NCBI RefSeq assembly: GCF_029168945.1
Contig: NC_083601.1
Span: 17,946,160-18,010,159, forward strand
Length of the DNA stretch: 64,000 bases
Reading direction: 5' to 3'
Origin: Cannabis sativa
Lineage: Eukaryota; Streptophyta; Magnoliopsida; Rosales; Cannabaceae
Of the stretch, positions 11,605 through 22,490 are shown piece by piece. Numbering within the stretch: position 1 is the stretch's first letter; each line of letters opens with the position of its first letter. The notes beneath the pieces are model-generated. The model saw only the letters and a list, made by a program, of their open reading frames with translations. It ran no database searches and had not been told where the DNA came from. The position numbers and the translations under genes are program-made.

Positions 11605-14486
11605 TGTAACGCCCTAAATAATTAGGCACGCTACCCAAGATACTTATGAAACCCTAATCCCCTAAACGTGATTACTAATGAAATTAGCGCGGAATTTAAA
11701 CTTTAATCATAAACGGAGTAAAAATAAAACTTGTAATAATTTAAACTTTACGATCTAAAAGTTACAGAAATTGGGATCCCAAAAACATTTACAAAATATT
11801 ATCACAAGTCCTTTTTCTTTCGGCCGGCATAAGCGGCAAAACAGTCTCAAAAACACAACACAGGTAGACCCCAACCCACTTGGTCTGATATGGCCCGGAC
11901 ATGTACATTCTTCGTCCAGCTCCTGCACTCATGGCTGATCAACAATAGTCTTACCCTTTCCTGTACAGTAGAGCACCCGTGAGCCAAACCCAGCAAGACA
12001 GTATAAATCATAACAAATATAATATGCTTATCATATAATATAAACAGTAATGCCATTCATATATGTGTGTGTCACAGACCTGCATGTCACACTCACATGC
12101 CTATTTACGTCTACGTGGCGTAGGCCTATGTGTTGCACTCACACATCTATTTATATCTACGTGGCGTAGACCTATGTGTTGCTCTCACACGTCTAATTAC
12201 AATAAGGCCTTAGAATAGTTCATCTCGGTTCTGGTTACCGAGTCCAACTTGATTATGTCTTGACGCATAACCCTTAATCTCAATATGTAACACATAATTA
12301 TTGATGCCACTGCACTATTTGTCTATTTTCTATAGACCTGCATGTTACGCTCACATGCCTATTTATATCTACATGGCGTAGACCTACGTGTTGCTCTCAC
12401 ACATCTATTTATATCTACGTGGCGTAGACTTACGTGTTGCTCTCAGACGTCTAATTACAATAAGGCCTCAGTAGGGTTTATCTCGGTTCTGGTTATCGAG
12501 CCTAACCTGGTTATGCTTTGCTCGCATAACCCTATTCATGTATATACGTAATCCATGTATTATGTTCTTTCGGTGGTTTATCCTGGTGATATATACCAGG
12601 TCTAACCTAGTTATATCTTATACACATAACTCTTAACATACATACGTGTATTCAATATTTACTACAACATATATAATCTTAGGGTAATAACCCTAACTTG
12701 CATACTATGTAATCACATATAATATATTTCTATATACTTAGATAACATTTACTAAGAGTGTTAACCCTAACTCATGCTTTCACTGGATTAATAATATTTT
12801 AGGGTAATAACCCTAAACCGCATTAAAACTAAACTCAAGGTACTAACTTACCGAGTCTAGTCTAATTATGCCTTAAGCGCATAATTCATAATCTCAATAT
12901 ATACATATATCCGACATGGCATAGTATTTACATAACATATATCACTAGTGTAATAACCCTAGGCTATTAACCACTCATATTAGAGTAATAACCCTAATCT
13001 CGGTTACAATTACTCACATATATCATATTCAACATAAGCGCCACCGCGCATACTCTACGTGCAAACTATTGTCTTACCTGTTGTCCCGCAATAACAAAGA
13101 TTCCAAACCCCTGGGTGCTCCTGATCAGGTGTCGGTAATCCTAGTCACACAATCTGGGATTTCACAAATAGGGTTAATCCCTAATTCAACTTTCACAAAA
13201 TATAATCATGGCATTAAAAATATAGATAATCATATAGAGCTCGGAACGAGCTTTCTAATAATATAAAGAACGTCCAAAACAGTGTCCCAAGTCAAAAGTT
13301 ATGGCCAAAACAAAATCGGAAAAAAGATGGCTCTCTGCTAGGTTTTATGGCCGCGAGCACTGGGTTCGAAAAACCCAAAAACTAGATTTTAAGGTCTAAA
13401 AATGCTCACTTTACCATATATGTTAACCTCAACCAAATCAGAGAGTAAAAACACAAATTTCATGCTTAAATTCACCATAGAATATGCATCCCAAAAATTA
13501 GATTAACAACACTCAAGTCAAGCTTAACACTTGAACAAAATTCAACCTAGACATCAAATCCATAACCATGAACATCAAAACCCCAAATACCTCATGCTTG
13601 AACACAATATTTTACAGAATTTAAAATCACATTTCAACACAAATCCAACCTCAAAGATTACCCCCAAGTCATACCAAGAGCAATCCACACCAATTCCTAC
13701 TCAAACAAGCATGAGTTAACAAAATCACACCCATATCCAATTCATGCATACCAAGAACATCTAAAGCTTAAAAACTCACAATTTCATTTCAATTTCAGCA
13801 AGAATTCAAAGCATAAAACAGTAGGAATACTACCTCAATTCCAAGCTTAAAGATTCCACAACTTCAAAGCTCCAATCAATAACCAAATTCCAAGCAATTT
13901 CCACCAAGTCAAATTTGGAAAATCAAAGAGGGTTTGAGAGAGAGAGAGAGGGGTCGCGCAAGGAGGAAACAAATGTCAGAAAATTCATTTATTTTTCCTC
14001 AAAATTCATCTTTTATTAAAGTAAATCAATAAAGGTCAAAAGACCATTTTGCCCCTAGGGCTATAAAACATGCATAAACACTTACATGGGCAATTTAGCC
14101 ATTTTATTCACACATAAATCTAATATAATTTCAAATTATTCATCAATAATAAAAATGCCAATTATTTCAATCCCAAATGAATTTCGGGGCCGAACCGGCG
14201 GTTGTGACTATACCGCCCCAACCTGTCAGAACACACCTGAAAAAGACAACACAAACATACTATATAATAATATAGTTCCAGAAGCACGCAATTAAATTAA
14301 TTTCATCATTTTACCCTTCTCGGGTCATAATTACTAAAATGCCCCTGGCTCGCCAACGGGGTCTTAACATAGCATGAATCAAATAAATTCTCATATATTG
14401 AACTATATAATAATATAATTATTCAATTATTCATAATTATCTAATTAGGGTTTTGCTAATCCACTTCCCAATTCTAGGGTATTACA
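11605..14486 (-). repeat. 5' LTR of the chromovirus
   Basis: The LTR is 2882 bp, starts TGTAACGCCC and ends GGTATTACA on the plus strand, and is followed by the second TTATG copy. It shares with the other LTR the duplicated ctacgtggcgtagac units (about 12076-12480) and the hairpin motifs near 12680-12990. Transcription would start in this LTR and run toward lower coordinates. Confidence 0.95.
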
Positions 14487-14933
14487 TTATGTGTCGTAGG
14501 AGAGATATACTTGCTCATTGTATATAATCAATATATGCAGGACCAACACTAATTTCTCTCGCTCTTGCTTGTTTAACTATGTTGGGCATAGTGTGCAATT
14601 AGATCTTGTCTAGGTCGCACCTTCACGCAAGTTTACATCATGCGAGATTAGCTCTTTTGGAGCTATCTGTTGATACATCATCCTTTTCCATCAGAAATCG
14701 GTCCACATGCCAACCTTTTGCGAGACTATACTCATATTTTTAGGCAAAAAATTCACACTATAACAGATAGCATTATACTAATGCAGCAAGCTTTCTTTGA
14801 AGAATTGAGTTCATAGAAATCAATTATGATGTTTTCTAAAAAAAATTTATGCCATTTGTGTTAAACTTTATTCTTAATTATTCTTTTCAATTAATCTTGT
14901 TGTTCATAAGAAGAACATTGTTAATGTTCTTAC

Positions 14934-15655
14934 TAGGGTTGAACATTTGTACCGAGTTTGCCCCAGACCCAATTAACCTGCCCGGATTCAACCCGTGAAA
15001 CCCTGTTGCATAAAAAAACCCTTTCATTACAGGTGGGTTGGGTCCAACTCGGTATGCCCGAATGAGCGGGTTCGAGTTGTGTTATCCTCAAATATTTAGA
15101 AGCGGGTTGGACCCAACCTGCTCGCCAACTCGGTCAGATAAATTTATATATATTTTCAATTTTAGTAAAACCTAACTATTTTTTTCAAAAAAATAGTAAC
15201 CCAATTATAACCTAACCTAATCTCGAGCCCTCCCTTCAACATTTTCTTCATCTTACCACCAACAAACACCCAGCTCCAACCGAAGCTCCCGTTAATCGTT
15301 GCACGCACCCTCCGAGTCCCCCCAATGGTCTCGACTACCCACCCCACCCTTCCGCATTGCCTCCATTCTCTTCAATTTGAGCAGCAGATGTTGACAACAC
15401 CACCCCCACCTAGCCTCGGTCGTCATTGATCCCCCACTATGTCTCTTCTCTTCTCTTTGACTCCTTGTCGGCGCCACCTCCTCCATAGCTAAAAAATGTG
15501 TTTAAAAAAAAACTGCCCAAACCGGTCAAACCCACATTCGTTGACCCAAAACCCGATTAACTCGATCAAGTCCACAGGCGGGTTTGGGTGATGTTTTCTT
15601 TAACTCATAACCTGTAGACTCAAAACCTGGTAAGATTGCCCGATATTTAGCCTTA
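14934..15655. mobile_element. Non-autonomous hAT-like element, 722 bp
   Basis: The 8-bp sequence GTTCTTAC lies at 14926-14933 and again at 15656-15663, a perfect duplication of the length made by hAT transposases. The ends form an imperfect inverted repeat: TAGGGTTGAACAT on the left, and TAAGGCTAAATAT read inward from the right. The inside has many copies of gacccaacccg-type sequence and no convincing protein; two minus-strand open frames (15162-15486) are low-complexity and match nothing I know. It depends on an autonomous relative. Confidence 0.85.
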
Positions 15656-15663
15656 GTTCTTAC

Positions 15664-17060
15664 TCTATTATTATTGATTTAAACCTTTTATTATTATCCC
15701 TATATTGTTTATCTTTATATGTGTTCATACTCCATTATAGTATTGTTAAGAATCATAGGAATCCTTCTAAATTCTCAATAGTATCACGACATAACACGAT
15801 AACACAATTCATAAACATGTAATGACACAAATATAAAATTGACACGCTTAATACACAATTTGAAAAACCGAGTTTTTGCAAATGTCAATTATATATACGA
15901 AAATATAAAACTGTATACTTCTGCAGAAGCAGAAAGTAATTCTGTTGCTGTAGAAACCAGTTTTGCATTGACAAAACAGAACAGACAGAATATAAAAATA
16001 TTTGCAGAAAATTAAATAACTTGACACAAGAGATTTATACGTAGTATTAGTGTTCTCCCGAACACTCAATCAATTAATAAAGTATCAAAATTACAAAGAC
16101 AATTGACTTAAACAAGTTTAGACTCCCTCTAAAGTATTGTCGCAATCCTTTGTAATCCACTTTTTGAATCTGGCTTCTGAAACACCTTCAAGCCCGAACT
16201 CCATTCGTCTTTGAAGTGTGAGTGCTTACTTCCTTCTGAAGTAAGGCTTCAACAAGTCTTCTCCCGAAGACCAAAGTGCTTACTTCCTCCCGAAGTAAGG
16301 CTTTATCAAGTCTTCTCCCGAAGACCAATCTCTTGTTCGATCAAGTCGTTCTTCACAAACTCTAGGACAGAGTAAGAACAGAAATAAACTACTAGAACCT
16401 AGATGAACAACTAGGCTCTCACAAAACAAAGAAAACTCTCTTCTCTAAAATAAGATAAGTGCAAAAAATGAATAATGGAGGAGCTGATTCGAATGGCTGC
16501 TCTCTAGGCTCTATTTATAGAACATAAAAACCTTAGAGACAGTCACAAGATCGAATCTACAGCTGTACAAAAACTTTCCTAAGAAAACACGATCTGCAGC
16601 ATCAGATTCGGATGCTGACGCAGCAGATCTGACCAGAAACGGGAAACTTCCTATAATCGGGTCCGATCCTCTGTTAATACTTGATTCCTGCCAAAAACAG
16701 ATTAGATATTCTGATTGTATCAAGATACAATCGAAATCAATAAGGAAAAAGCAATAATCAAAGCTTCCTTAAAAAAACCAACTTTCCATAAGAGAATTAC
16801 TTCTCTTACAAGAAGTTTCCAAACAAAGGAAAGTCCAGCTGAAAAGAGCAACTTTCCTAACAAAGAAAAGAGCAACTAAAAACCGAAAACACAAGATAAG
16901 AAATCGGGTATGTATGCAAAAGAATCTTACCATAAAAGAAAAAAATATTTTGTCAACTAACTTGCCAAAAAAGGACTTTACACAATTAAACATATAATGA
17001 TATGAAACGATTAACATAATTATACATACAAACACAAATATGACTCATAAAATTCATAGA
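15664..17060 (-). other. Probable minus-strand LTR-like remnant with a 54-bp duplication
   Basis: No gene is supported. The minus strand has a good TATA box (CTATAAATAG, plus-strand 16511-16520). About 200 bp downstream of it on that strand, a 54-bp unit occurs twice in tandem (16221-16274 and 16275-16328; agtgcttacttcc ... cccgaagacca). This arrangement resembles the promoter, R and U5 of an LTR. A candidate left end, TGTTAAG at 15744, and a right end, TTAACA at 17016, do not have matching flanks, so the boundaries are open. Confidence 0.35.
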
Positions 17061-17540
17061 TTTAATTTATTATTATTTTTTGATAAAAAATTTAGAAAAA
17101 ATGTGTTTTTATGAGATTCTTTAATAAAGTATTTATTTTGTTTTACATGATTAAAAGAATAAAAATACTTATTTATTTTTAATTGCTTATACTTGTTATA
17201 ATCGCGTCATTTTCAAGTTAAGTATGTTAACCTGAAAATGAACCTTTAATAAACAAGTTCACCTAGATTTGACATGGAATTTAAATGTGCCACCCAAATC
17301 TATTTATTTCATATTATTTTTAAATTACGAAATCGTGTTTTGTCACCAATTGCAAATCTTAATATTTAGAAAGTAAATAGGCTTAGAACATCTCCAACTA
17401 CGCTCTTTAAACACATCATTTAGCTAAAATAGAAAGTGAGATCTAAAAAAATAAGCTCTAATTATACAAAAAAAATGGCTCTCTATAAAAGAAAATGAAT
17501 ATGGAGCTATTGTTAGGCTATTTTTAGCCTACGTTTTGAG
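17061..17540. other. AT-rich intergenic stretch
   Basis: No open frame, RNA gene or clear repeat is seen. A short tract near 17390-17530 (catctccaac type) looks like the edge of a dispersed repeat, but no ends can be defined. Confidence 0.5.
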
Positions 17541-18819
17541 TCACTTTTTCTAGTTGTTTTTCTTCTTTATTATTATTTTTAGGAATAGAATTATGCTTGT
17601 TTTCTTTGATTTTAGGTTTCTACGCTTGGAATGTATAGATTGGAAAAATTTCAAAAAACAATAATCTATAAAATAGAGAAAATTTTGAAAGAGAATAAAA
17701 ATAAAACTTCAAGCCTAAATTCGACTATGTTCTGATCTAATTTTGGACAAAGTCAAATTATAAAAGTTTTAGATCTCTTTTTTATCTTTCTAACGCATCT
17801 TGAATCAGCTCATCTAGAGTTTGTATGAGTAAGTTATGCCCATTTTACTGAAAGAGGTCGAAGTAGAAAAAGATGGGTCTAGTAGAAAGCCCGTTTTTTC
17901 ACTTTTATACAGCCGTCGCGGCGCCGACTTTGTACAGGTCAAGGATAACTTCGTCTTTTCTCGTTTTTGGGCTGAAAAACTCGATTTAATGAAAGGGGGT
18001 CGCGAATTATAAAGGGGAGACCATATGGAACCCTAATAATACAAGAAGAAGGCTCTTGGAGCGAGCATGGGCGATCCACGACAATTCTCTATCTAGTTTC
18101 TTTCTCTTCTGTTGATTTCTTATGTTTTTATTTATGTTTAATTTAATTATAGATTTGATTATGAGCTAAATTCTCTATTTAGGGATTTGATGGATATTGA
18201 CTTAGATTATTCTATGGATTAATGTTATTTGATTGTTCTTTCTTTCTCTATTATTGTGATTTATTCATATTTGTGCTTATTACATGTGTTTGATTGGCCA
18301 CCTTATGCATGATCTATGATCTCAATACAAAATCTGAAAGTGAGTATTGAGAATGCTCTAAATAAATAAACATAGGTTTTGATGTGAAACGAGAGTATTC
18401 ACATAGCTTATGTGGCTTTTAGATTATTACTTAATGCAAATTGTATGTTGTTCTATCTCAGAGTTGCAGTAGTTGGCATGCAATTTAGGACCTTTATGAT
18501 CTGAGAAGAGTTTAGGTTAATTTATAATCTATCATCACATAGGAGGAAGAAGAATGGTTAGCTAGTGTTAACAATTGGGTAATCAAAACAATTGAAATCA
18601 TATCCCTAATTTCACATCCATTCTTAACCATTTTATTTATTTATTTTATTTAATTTAGCTTAGTTTATTTAGTTCAAAATTAATTTATTTGATTGCCAAA
18701 TAGAAACAATAATTTAATTGATTGGTACTTAACTACAGTCCTCGTGGGAACGATCTCACTTACCTGAGTATTACTTGTTAAAACGATACGTATACTTGCG
18801 TGTTGTATTTATCACAACA
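17541..18819 (+). repeat. Athila/Tat-type LTR, left boundary uncertain
   Basis: The right end (…ttatcacaaca, ending at 18819) lies a few bases before a Tat/Athila-type PBS. A TATA-like ttataaagg near 18015 is well placed for transcription to the right. The preceding text (tcctcgtgggaacgatctc, then cgatacgtatacttgcgtg) is typical of the U5 of such LTRs. The start is set only approximately, as no inverted TG end or flanking duplication could be matched. Confidence 0.6.
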
Positions 18820-18825
18820 AGTTTT

Positions 18826-18843
18826 TGGCGCCGTTGCGGGGGA
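18826..18843 (+). other. Primer-binding site, Athila/Tat type
   Basis: TGGCGCCGTTGCGGGGGA follows the LTR end by six bases. Known Athila/Ogre-type elements use TGGCGCCGTTGCCGGGGA, so one base differs. This identifies the preceding sequence as a 5' LTR in plus orientation. Confidence 0.8.
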
Positions 18844-18962
18844 CTGTTTTAGTTAATATCAATATAGTTGAATTCCATTCTAATTTGGTTTTTTTTGTTT
18901 TAATTTTACTAATGTTTTACTTATGTGTTTGACCTGCAAGGTAAATCGAAATACTATACCTT

Positions 18963-19507
18963 GTGAATTTTATCCAACAACACAATGAGCCATTCTATTC
19001 TGCTTGGGGGAGATTCAAGGAGCTCGGAGAGAGATGTTATCCCAATTTCTCAAGTGGGTGTTTTATTCTATTCTCTTACAATGGACTTGATGATGAAACA
19101 AAAAGTTGGGTGGATTATGGAGCAATGGTAACTGGGGAGCCTTTGTTAAGGAGAGGCCGTGAAGCAATAAATTTGTTGAATCATATGGTAGATTTTGATT
19201 ACGATTGGTATTGGGATCCATCACTTCAGGGTTGGAGTCACCAATTCCCTCCTTATTGTCCAAACTCACCCAACTAATTGAAGAAGAGGAGAATATACTA
19301 TCATTTCCAAAAGAAATTAATCGCTTGGCAGACATGGTAAAAGCTATATGTGATAATTTAATGGCGCATGATTTAGGGAGTTTTAAGGATAATAACTCAA
19401 ATAACGAAAGTTATGAGAGTTCTTTGAATATAGTAGAAGCACCATTAGATGAACATATAGAAGAGATTGAGCCTATAATTGAAGAGAAAGAATCCTTTGA
19501 AAAATAA
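18963..19507 (+). pseudogene. Athila/Tat-like gag fragment
   Basis: The segment EPFYSAWGRFKELGERC followed by LFSYNGLDDETKSWVDYGA, LLRRGREAINLLNHM and YDW matches the gag capsid region of Athila/Tat elements, where the order is E-P-L-Y-x-A-W-x-R-F-K then Y-N-G-L. The first frame stops at 19275; an overlapping frame continues from 19205 to 19507 with an acidic tail, suggesting one frameshift. The rest of gag and all of pol are absent, so this is a truncated element. Confidence 0.65.
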
Positions 19508-19520
19508 GTTATGGTAGTAG

Positions 19521-19670
19521 TTTCGGTAGTGGTGGGTGATGGTATTTACAGTAGTTATGGATGGTGGTGGTTTCAGTAGTGGTGAGTGGTGGTGTTTACG
19601 GTGGCTACAAATGATGGTGGTTTCGGTAGTGTTGGGTGGTAGTGTTTATGGCGACTTTGAATGGTGGTGG
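19521..19670 (+). repeat. Three tandem copies of a 50-bp GGT-rich unit
   Basis: The marker tttcggtagt/tttcagtagt recurs at 19521, 19571 and 19621, giving a period of exactly 50 bp, with variants of ggtgggtggtggtgtttacgg in each unit. It lies between the gag fragment and the copia element and has no open frame of note. Confidence 0.85.
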
Positions 19671-19849
19671 TGGTGATAATGCTGAAGAAGAAGAAAAAAA
19701 GAAAAATATTAGAGAAAATTAAATATTTTTTTTTCAAAAAATATGATATGGTTGAAAAAAAATATATCTTTTTTTAATTTTTTATTTTAAGTTTTTTAAT
19801 TGGAGTAATAAAATTGTGTTACGTGTATACTGTGTCCACGTGGATAACC

Positions 19850-21725
19850 TGTTGGGTTTTATGCCCTAAATAAAACTCATTTCAATATAATCAGATTTGT
19901 TTATTAATATAGATCAGAAATAACATTTAATGTTGCATGGTTCACATGATTTATTTCATGATTATATGTACATAATGTATAAATTCATCTGAAACCCTTT
20001 TCACATACTTGATCCTGTTTATTGTGCCGTCAACACATTGGAAAGTAAACATGACTATGTGAATAAAGTTTCCTAGATTTATCAGACACAGGGTTTTACT
20101 GATATGATAATCTACAACAAGAGTTTACTTGTATTTGGAGAAATACTATGTTCTTTCCAGAACATTGGTTAAAGTAAAGCTCAGGTTGGATGCATGGAGT
20201 ATGCATCGGAAGGGACCGATATTGAACTTTGACTTAGATTTATTAAACTTACCGTAATATCTATTCAAGTCAATATCGCCTAGTTGATCCTAGATCAAAT
20301 GATCTTAATCCTGATATGATTAGGCTCAATCTTGAAAGGCTATTCGTGTTCTTTGATTTGTTAGTTAAGCCTACTTTTAGGTCAGGGTGATACGTACATT
20401 TTGGGAACACGGTAGTGCAATTGAGTGGGAGCGCTATCATAAACATGGAATCTATAGCTTCTATCTGGCGAATAGTAAGCAAAGGATGATCTCCTTCGAG
20501 CTTGACCAAACGAACATAAATGGTGGAGTACTCATTTCACATAAGCTGAAATATCATTTATACGGGGTCAAGTGTTTTAAGGAATAAATACATTGTAGGG
20601 TGTAACGGTAATTTAATCCCTTTACAGTGTAGATCATTCATATAGAGGATCATTGATCAAATTAGGATTATAACAATGGATAACTAATGATGTGTCTATA
20701 TGGTGGAACATATAGAGCATTCTATAGAGTGCAATTCTAAGTTCTATGCGTGGATTCAACGAAGAATTAATAAGTTAGTGAATTTTAGTGTTAAATTCTT
20801 GATCTACTTATTGGAAGCTCGGTTATATAGACCCATGGTCCCCCCACTAGTTGAGATAATATTGCTTGTAAGACTCATGTAATTGGTTTTGATTAATCAA
20901 TTATAATTCTCAAATTAGACTATGTCTATTTGTGAATTTTTCACTAAGTAAGGGCGAAATTGTAAAGAAAGAGTTTATAGGGGCATATTTGTTAATTATG
21001 ATACTTTGTATGGTTCAATTAATAAATATGATAAATGACAATATTATTTAATAATTATTTATAGTTATTAAATAGTTAGAATTGGCATTTAAATGGTTGA
21101 ATTAGGAAATTGGCATTTTTGAGAAAATCAGATACAAAAGGTGTTAAAATTGCAAAATTGCAAAAAGCAAGGCCCAATCCACTAAGTGTAGGGCCAGCCA
21201 CTTTTGTAGGAAATTTAAACTGATTTTTTCATTATTTTAATGCCATATAATTCAAATCAAGCCCTAGAGGAATGCTATAAATAGATAGTGAAGGCTTCAG
21301 GAAAATTACACTTTCTGAATCAGAAAAACCTGAGCCTCCACTCTCTTCTCTAGCCGCCACTCTCTCTCTCTTTTCTTCCTCAATATTTCGAACCTCTCTT
21401 AGTGATTAGAGTAGTGTCCACACACATCAAGTGATACCTCAATCATAGTGAGGAAGATCGTGAAGAAAGATCATCAGCAAAGGAGTTTCAACATCAAAGA
21501 TTCAGAGAAAGAGATCCAGGTTCAGATATTGATAATGCTCTGCTACAGAAAGGAATCAAGGGCTAGATATCTGAACGGAAGGAGTCATATTATTCCGCTG
21601 CACCCAATGTAAGGTTTCTTTAACTTTATATGTGTTTAATTTATCGTTTTAGAAAGTTCATATTTAGGGTGTTAATAAACATACTTGTGAGTAGATCTAA
21701 GATCCTGGTAAAATAATTTCCAACA
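19850..21725 (+). repeat. Copia A LTR, first copy
   Basis: It is 1876 bp with TGTTGG/CCAACA inverted ends. A TATA box (TATAAATAG) lies at 21276-21284, about 450 bp before the end. Compared with the second LTR, I find by eye two single-base differences and two small indels (6 bp and 1 bp), which exactly account for the 5-bp length difference. Confidence 0.95.
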
Positions 21726-21745
21726 ACTGGCCTCAGAGCCATGGT
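21726..21745 (+). other. Primer-binding site region of copia A
   Basis: The sequence actggcctcagagccatgg begins directly after the LTR. Copia elements primed by initiator Met tRNA usually have TGGTATCAGAGC; here TA is CC. The same altered site follows the other copia LTRs at 29910 and 52124, so it is a family trait and not a chance change. Confidence 0.75.
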
Positions 21746-22279
21746 AATTGATTTACTTACATGTAATTTGGACTTTAAAACGATTGTTTGTATGTTCTTT
21801 GGATGGTATCATGTTGTATTGAGTGTTATTTGATGATTGATTGATGTTTGTGAAATTTTCGTGAAAAATAATTGTGATTTCGTTTCTGGAATTATTTTTA
21901 TTGGATAGTATGGAAAAAATTAAGCAAGTTAGCCTTTTACAGAACTCAATTTGGATTTTATTTGAATTAGTTATGATTTTTTGAAGATTTGACAAAATCG
22001 GGGCTGTGCTGATAGTTTCCTGCGATCGCAGAACTGTCCGTACAGTTTCGGATTTTTTTCCTTTTTCTTCAATTTTTCATACTTTTTCATGGAATTAACT
22101 TCCAATTTTTTGTATGGTTTTGTATATATACTATTACTATTCCTAATTCAATTCTAATTATCATTTTGAATTAATTTAATTTTTTTTAAATTAATTCAAG
22201 ATATTAGTGTAATTTGAATTCGAATAGAATTAGTATTTATCTTTTTGCTTAAAAATCTATCTTATTTTTAAATTTGATT

Positions 22280-22490
22280 ATATTTTTTTTAAATTTAAGG
22301 TCAGATTTTTTAGATATTTATAATATCTTTTAAGATATTTAAGATATTTTAAAAATATCTTTTAAGATATTTATAAAATCTTTTAAGATATTTTAAAATA
22401 TCTTATCTTTTAAGATATTTAAAAATATCTTATCTTTTAAGATTTTTTTTAAATCTTTTTAAGATATTTTGACCTTATTTAAATTTAAAA
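22280..22490. repeat. Array of AAGATATTT / AAATATCTT inverted motifs
   Basis: About a dozen copies of ttttaagatattt and aaaatatctt alternate here in direct and inverted orientation, so the transcript could fold into nested hairpins. The same array recurs in the duplicated copy at 30490-30665. In the B subfamily the corresponding region (about 52620-52750) keeps only parts of it. It lies in the untranslated leader. Confidence 0.8.

Larger units (their letters stand above)
4877..14486 (-). mobile_element. Ty3/gypsy chromovirus (Tekay/Del-like), defective, minus strand
   Basis: Two long LTRs (4877-7781 and 11605-14486) flank a 3.8-kb internal region read on the minus strand. The 5-bp sequence TTATG is present at 4872-4876 and again at 14487-14491, a perfect target duplication. 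The internal order on the minus strand is PBS, gag, RT C-terminal half, RNase H, integrase, chromodomain-like tail, polypurine tract. Protease and the N-terminal RT are absent, and pol carries stops and frameshifts, so the copy is non-autonomous. The LTRs differ at 8 of about the first 190 bp as I count them, so the insertion is not recent. Confidence 0.95.

Noticed and set aside
15162..15486. Two overlapping minus-strand open frames
   Set aside because: They lie in the hAT-like element and are low-complexity; no codon or domain support.
17380..17540. catctccaac-type sequence suggesting a Tourist-like MITE
   Set aside because: No inverted partner or flanking duplication found.
20270..20587. 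Opposed open frames inside the copia LTR
   Set aside because: They recur only because the LTR is duplicated (28449-28766); no domain and no start context.
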